DNA of 8,672 nucleotides from Candidatus Borrarchaeota archaeon (lineage in GTDB: Archaea; Asgardarchaeota; Sifarchaeia; Borrarchaeales; Borrarchaeaceae), in NCBI GenBank assembly GCA_016840645.1, contig JAEORY010000146.1:1-8672 (forward strand), given 5' to 3'. Below the pieces are notes generated by a model. It was not told the DNA's origin. It worked only from the letters and a program-made list of their open reading frames with translations, and made no database searches. The translations under genes were made by a program, and so were the position numbers. The stretch's first letter is position 1, and each line of letters starts with the position of its first letter. Below, one piece after another: positions 6,433-8,672 of this stretch.

Positions 6433-6450
6433 ACGGAAGTTCACATCCGT
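6433..6450 (+). terminator. Hairpin just after the GH57 operon
   Basis: ACGGA and TCCGT pair around an 8-nt loop, starting 12 nt past the operon stop, followed by the T-rich CAATTTATTCCTTCT. A weak terminator or 3'-end structure; the larger nested structure at 6466-6561 lies directly downstream. Confidence 0.35.
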
Positions 6451-6465
6451 CAATTTATTCCTTCT

Positions 6466-6561
6466 AATGTAGTATTAATCAATGATTTAGATAATTAAGA
6501 AGATCTAATCCGCAATACAACAGTTAGATCTTCAGATTCAAAAGATCATACTACATTTTTT
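6466..6561 (+). repeat. Nested inverted repeats ending in a T-run
   Basis: Outer arms AATGTAGTAT (6466-6475) and ATACTACATT (6548-6557) are perfectly complementary; a further ATC (6478-6480) and GAT (6544-6546) pair across a small internal loop. Inside sit a second perfect pair of arms, GAAGATCTAA (6499-6508) and TTAGATCTTC (6524-6533), with a 15-nt loop. TTTTTT (6556-6561) closes the 3' side. It could be an elaborate operon terminator, a small structured RNA or a miniature inverted-repeat element; no target duplication was found at its edges. Confidence 0.6.
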
Positions 6562-6653
6562 GACACATTCTCGAAGCTTTTATTGTGATTACTGCGAAGA
6601 AAATCTTCATGGTGAGACATCCTTTTCCTAAAAGAATAGTTATACTTTTAGTT

Positions 6654-6681
6654 AGGTCTTGATTTAACTAAATCGAGATCT
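6654..6681 (+). promoter_or_regulatory. Palindrome abutting a TATA box, likely operator
   Basis: Arms AGGTCTTGATTTA (6654-6666) and TAAATCGAGATCT (6669-6681) pair over 13 positions, 11 Watson-Crick and two G-T, with a 2-nt centre. The right arm touches the TATA-like box at 6681-6689, the place where archaeal regulators commonly bind to block or recruit the basal factors. An overlapping alternative inverted repeat, TTTAGTTA (6647-6654) with TAACTAAA (6665-6672), shares the middle. Because it lies upstream of the presumed start, an operator is favoured over an RNA structure. Confidence 0.5.
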
Positions 6682-6689
6682 TTATTAAG
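6681..6689 (+). promoter_or_regulatory. TATA box for the coiled-coil gene
   Basis: TTTATTAAG, predicting a start near 6711, nine nucleotides before ATG 6720. Confidence 0.4.
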
Positions 6690-6719
6690 GTATTTGCATA
6701 TTGTATTGTACCAAAAAAC

Positions 6720-6980
6720 ATGTATCAAAGTGTATGTAAAATGAATGAATCCAAAAAATATACCGATAAAAAACTTGAAGAACTTAATAAAGGTCAAAAA
6801 ATACTGATTGAGAATCAAAAAGCCTTGTTTGAGTCTATAAAACGTGTTACAGAGGTCATAAATGACATTCAAGATCATTTTGCAGAATTAGCTGAATTGA
6901 CAGAAAAATTAGTTGTCCTTAAAGAAAAACGTGAGCCCGCTCACTATAATGCCAAAGATATGCCTGAAATGTATGTATAA
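6720..6980 (+). CDS. Small coiled-coil protein, 86 aa
   Basis: An 86-residue, lysine- and glutamate-rich protein. Residues 10-70 show near-continuous heptad spacing of hydrophobic residues (LEELNKGQKILIENQKALFE, IKRVTEVINDIQ, LAELTEKLVVL), so it should form a long coiled coil. The tail (EPAHYNAKDMPEMYV) is unstructured. There is no signal peptide or membrane segment. The start at 6720 is chosen because of the TATA box at 6681-6689; M8 (6741), giving MNESKKYTDKK, is an equal alternative and neither has a clear ribosome site. The gene stands alone, with a palindromic operator candidate upstream and strong T-runs after the stop, which supports it being real. Function unknown; such short coils often act as dimeric adaptors. 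Confidence 0.6.
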   Translation: MYQSVCKMNESKKYTDKKLEELNKGQKILIENQKALFESIKRVTEVINDIQDHFAELAELTEKLVVLKEKREPAHYNAKDMPEMYV

Positions 6981-6981
6981 C

Positions 6982-7008
6982 TTTTTTTCCTCTTTTTTTG
7001 TCTTTTTT
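6982..7008 (+). terminator. Poly-T terminator after the coiled-coil gene
   Basis: Three T-runs (6982-6988, 6993-6999 and 7003-7008) begin directly after the stop. Runs like this without a hairpin are the typical archaeal terminator. Confidence 0.7.
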
Positions 7009-7089
7009 GTTAAACAAATTTGATGTAGATTATTTTTTATCAAGCACTTATCATACGTCTCTGAAGCCGAAAAAAACGTCGACAGATTT

Positions 7090-7125
7090 CAAAAAAAGAG
7101 AAGACTGCTGTTTAATTAAGCAGTC
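7090..7125 (-). terminator. Hairpin plus T-run terminator of elbB
   Basis: GACTGCT (7103-7109) and AGCAGTC (7119-7125) form a 7-bp stem with a 9-nt loop. Read on the minus strand it is followed at once by TTCTCTTTTTTT, and it begins 7 nt after the elbB stop. This is the bacterial style of intrinsic terminator. Confidence 0.75.
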
Positions 7126-7132
7126 CTTTAAT

Positions 7133-7786
7133 TTACGCTTCTGCCATTTTCAGAACTTGGCCAACTAACTTTTCAATGCCTGTAGCTACTTCGGATATAC
7201 GTTGTCCTAACATATAGGCAGGTGTTGAGACAATTTTATTTTTCTCATCCACAACAATATCGGTCACAGGTTTGTCTACATGTTTAGCACCTATCGTCTC
7301 TAATGCGGCTGCTGTATCTTTATCAGTGCCAATCGTCAATGTCACACCTTCTCCAGACTTCGCGCCAATTGCTGGAGCAATGCAAATTAACCCTATTGGT
7401 TTTTTACCAAACATTTCCTTAAATAATCTGTCAACTTCTGGATTAACTTCCATTCCAGTTCCTTTGGTCGCAAAGTTTGACAGATTCTTAGCTGCTCCAA
7501 ATCCACCTGGGAAAACTAATGCATCCAAATCTGCGCCCTTTACATCTTTCATATCTTTAACATTTCCACGTGCAATGCGTGCAGACTCTACTAACACATT
7601 TCTTGTTTCGCCCGTAGCTTCCTCCCCTGTTAAATGATTGACAACATGCATTTGAGGAATATTTGGTGCCATCATAACGATTTTGCAGCCAGCACGATCA
7701 AGTGCTAAAAGGGTAATTACTGCTTCATGGATTTCTGCGCCGTCGTATACACCGCACCCGGACAAAACTACACCTACTTTACACAA
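7133..7786 (-). CDS. elbB: ElbB/ES1-family protein (DJ-1/PfpI superfamily)
   Basis: Exactly 217 residues from the chosen start, the length of E. coli ElbB. It opens CKVGVVLSGCGVYDGAEIHE, the family signature, followed by NHLTGEEATGETRNVLVESA (50-69), FPGGFGAAKNLSNFA (92-106), the nucleophile elbow IGLICIAPA with C135, TIGTD (151-155) and DIVVDEKNKIVSTPAYM (176-192). The family adopts the class I glutaminase-like fold; E. coli ElbB has been reported to have weak glyoxalase activity and was linked to isoprenoid synthesis, so the physiological role is uncertain. The TTG at 7786 is preferred to the ATG at 7945 because a perfect GGAGGTGG lies 4 nt upstream and the family homology starts there; the extra 53 codons have no family match. 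Family membership is near certain; close likeness to bacterial proteins hints at transfer. Confidence 0.93.
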   Translation of the reverse strand: MCKVGVVLSGCGVYDGAEIHEAVITLLALDRAGCKIVMMAPNIPQMHVVNHLTGEEATGETRNVLVESARIARGNVKDMKDVKGADLDALVFPGGFGAAKNLSNFATKGTGMEVNPEVDRLFKEMFGKKPIGLICIAPAIGAKSGEGVTLTIGTDKDTAAALETIGAKHVDKPVTDIVVDEKNKIVSTPAYMLGQRISEVATGIEKLVGQVLKMAEA

Positions 7787-7790
7787 AACT

Positions 7791-7798
7791 CCACCTCC
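7791..7798 (-). promoter_or_regulatory. Ribosome binding site deciding the elbB TTG start
   Basis: Minus-strand GGAGGTGG, 4 nt before TTG (7784-7786). It is the strongest ribosome site in the window and rules in favour of the TTG over the far upstream ATG. Confidence 0.75.
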
Positions 7799-7830
7799 AA
7801 GAAAACTAGTATTCAAATGATATGTAACTG

Positions 7831-7842
7831 CAAATATATTAA
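7831..7842 (-). promoter_or_regulatory. TATA box for elbB
   Basis: Minus-strand TTAATATATTTG, predicting a start near 7811 and a leader of about 25 nt carrying the ribosome site. Its position inside the longer ATG-initiated frame further supports the TTG start. Confidence 0.5.
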
Positions 7843-7950
7843 CTTTAGAAAAAAGTTTATGACGAGTAAGACGCGAAAAGGTGATATTTCTAACAGATAA
7901 CAAACTTAGAGTTGATATCACGCGTGAAATGGTAAAGATCTTCATTGTGA

Positions 7951-7960
7951 TCTATAAATC
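7951..7960 (+). promoter_or_regulatory. TATA-like box upstream of the GC-rich block
   Basis: TCTATAAATC, predicting a plus-strand start near 7981, at the left edge of the GC-rich segment. It is the only reason to give that segment a strand. Confidence 0.3.
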
Positions 7961-7966
7961 TCTTGA

Positions 7967-7990
7967 GTATTTGTAACAGTATTTGTAACA
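7967..7990 (+). repeat. Perfect 12-bp tandem repeat GTATTTGTAACA
   Basis: Two identical 12-bp units back to back (7967-7978 and 7979-7990). The TTGTAACA core recurs at 8123-8130, about 12 bp before the PEBP TATA box. Repeated cores at both ends of a divergent intergenic region suggest binding sites for a shared regulator. Confidence 0.6.
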
Positions 7991-8091
7991 CACCACCTCT
8001 GTAACGCCCTCCTCAAAATGTGATATGCCACATGGAACGGAACTATGCTACTCCGACCAGAAGTCTCGCTGGTGCATCTACTGCCCTTTTT
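7981..8091 (+). ncRNA. Candidate small RNA in a GC-rich block
   Basis: About 51% G+C over 7991-8090, against clearly AT-rich flanks, bounded by a TATA-like box (7951-7960) and a T-run (8087-8091). It can fold: CTGGTGCAT (8069-8077) pairs with ATGC (8045-8048) and ACCAG (8056-8060) leaving a 7-nt bulge, and ATGTG (8018-8022) with CACAT (8029-8033). A 65-codon frame on the opposite strand covers the block but has no motif I recognise. No tRNA, SRP RNA or guide-RNA signature was found. Confidence 0.3.
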
Positions 8092-8141
8092 GGAAAATTT
8101 AATGTACACACTATTTGAAAACTTGTAACAATCTATCATTG

Positions 8142-8150
8142 TTATATAAT
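8142..8150 (+). promoter_or_regulatory. TATA box for the PEBP gene
   Basis: TTATATAAT, predicting a start near 8171 and a leader of about 13 nt containing AAGTGATC before ATG 8184. This excludes the in-frame ATG at 8157 as the main start. Confidence 0.55.
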
Positions 8151-8183
8151 TCTTACATGAAAGAACATAGCAGAAGTGATCTT

Positions 8184-8672
8184 ATGAAATTAACAACAAC
8201 TGCATTTAAAGATGGCGAGCGAATTCCGGGAAAATATGGCTTCTGTGTGCTCACTCCTGAAGGTGTGCAGATGGGAGAAAACATTAACCCTGACTTTTCT
8301 TGGGATGTTCCCGCAGGAACAAAGTCCTTTGTACTAATCTGTCATGACCCTGATGTACCCTCAAAACCTGACAACGTGAATAAGGAAGGAGTAACCGTTT
8401 CAAAAGATCTCCCTCGCGTTGATTTCACGCATTGGGTTCTCATTGAAATTCCAGCGAATTCACCAGGTATCAAAGAGGGAGAATTTTCCAGTGGCATAAC
8501 AGCTCGTGGCAAGCCAAGCGGAAGAGTTTCACAAGGGACAATACAAGGTCTTAATAACTACACTGATTGGTTCAAAGGTGATGAGAACATGGAAGGCGAC
8601 TATTACGGTTACGATGGACCGTGTCCTCCATGGAATGACGAGATCATTCATCATTATGCGTTCACCTTGTAT
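8184..8672 (+). CDS. PEBP family protein (YbhB/YbcL, Raf-kinase-inhibitor-like), cut by window edge
   Basis: 163 codons are present and the frame is open at the right edge; family members of this type are about 180 residues, so only the last strand is missing. Hallmarks seen: NINPDFSWDVP (34-43), DPDVPSKP (55-62) for the ligand-site D-P-D-x-P, DFTHWVL (80-86) with the pocket histidine, and the C-terminal GPCPPWNDE (145-153) with HHYAFTLY after it. PEBP proteins bind small anionic or phospholipid ligands; the role of the prokaryotic forms is not established. No signal peptide is present. ATG 8184 is preferred over in-frame ATG 8157 because the TATA box at 8142-8150 starts transcription between them and AAGTGATC precedes 8184. 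It reads divergently from elbB, and both are of bacterial-like type. Confidence 0.93.
   Translation, partial: MKLTTTAFKDGERIPGKYGFCVLTPEGVQMGENINPDFSWDVPAGTKSFVLICHDPDVPSKPDNVNKEGVTVSKDLPRVDFTHWVLIEIPANSPGIKEGEFSSGITARGKPSGRVSQGTIQGLNNYTDWFKGDENMEGDYYGYDGPCPPWNDEIIHHYAFTLY

Noticed and set aside
7272..7637. 121-residue plus-strand frame antisense to elbB
   Set aside because: The opposite strand carries all ElbB motifs in order; this is a shadow.
7787..7945. N-terminal extension of ElbB to the ATG at 7945
   Set aside because: The 53 extra residues have no family counterpart, the elbB TATA box lies inside them, and a GGAGGTGG site directly precedes the TTG that gives the family's standard length.
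7942..8139. 65-residue minus-strand frame over the GC-rich block
   Set aside because: No recognisable motif, no ribosome site, and it covers the divergent promoter region; kept only as an alternative explanation for the block.
1..8672. CRISPR array or defence island
   Set aside because: No regularly spaced repeats, cas genes, or restriction or toxin-antitoxin proteins are visible.

Overview
The window looks like archaeal chromosome. It encodes a full-length RadA recombinase with archaeal domain architecture. Most genes are preceded by a TATA-like box about 25 nt before a plausible transcription start, several have a GGAGGTG-type ribosome site, and transcripts seem to end in T-runs. The DNA is AT-rich. 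A small GTPase-partner-like (longin-type) protein fused to a winged helix is suggestive of an Asgard archaeon, but that is inference and no phylogenetic marker here settles it.

Layout. (1) 1-384: start of a radical SAM gene on the minus strand, cut by the left edge, with its promoter. (2) 340-2339: a probable mobile cassette on the minus strand holding an N-terminal remnant of a TnpB-like protein and, overlapping its end, an intact HTH plus two-motif LAGLIDADG endonuclease. It is bounded by direct repeats that match over 19 of 20 positions. (3) 2470-2688: a small winged-helix-like gene, followed by about 350 bp of non-coding DNA. (4) 3042-3977: radA, then on the other strand a short conserved-looking frame (4033-4317) with no normal start codon. 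(5) 4476-6421: a two-gene operon with a 4-nt overlap, a GH57-type glycoside hydrolase followed by the longin-like/winged-helix protein. (6) 6422-6719: a gene-free stretch rich in inverted repeats, including nested 10-bp arms ending in a T-run and a 13-bp palindrome abutting a TATA box. (7) 6720-6980: a small coiled-coil protein. (8) 7133-7786, minus strand: elbB-like ES1/DJ-1-superfamily gene with a TTG start and strong ribosome site. (9) 7799-8183: a divergent intergenic region with a perfect 12-bp tandem repeat and a GC-rich block that may be a small RNA. (10) 8184 to the right edge: a PEBP (YbhB/YbcL-like) gene.

The genes do not form one pathway. Functional links supported by the sequence are the overlapping GH57/longin-wHTH pair, the tnpB-remnant/homing-endonuclease pair, and the divergent elbB and PEBP genes, both bacterial-like in family and sharing one intergenic region. 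The best candidates for something undescribed are the repeat-flanked endonuclease cassette, the nested-repeat element at 6466-6561, the GH57-longin operon, and the startless frame at 4033-4317.
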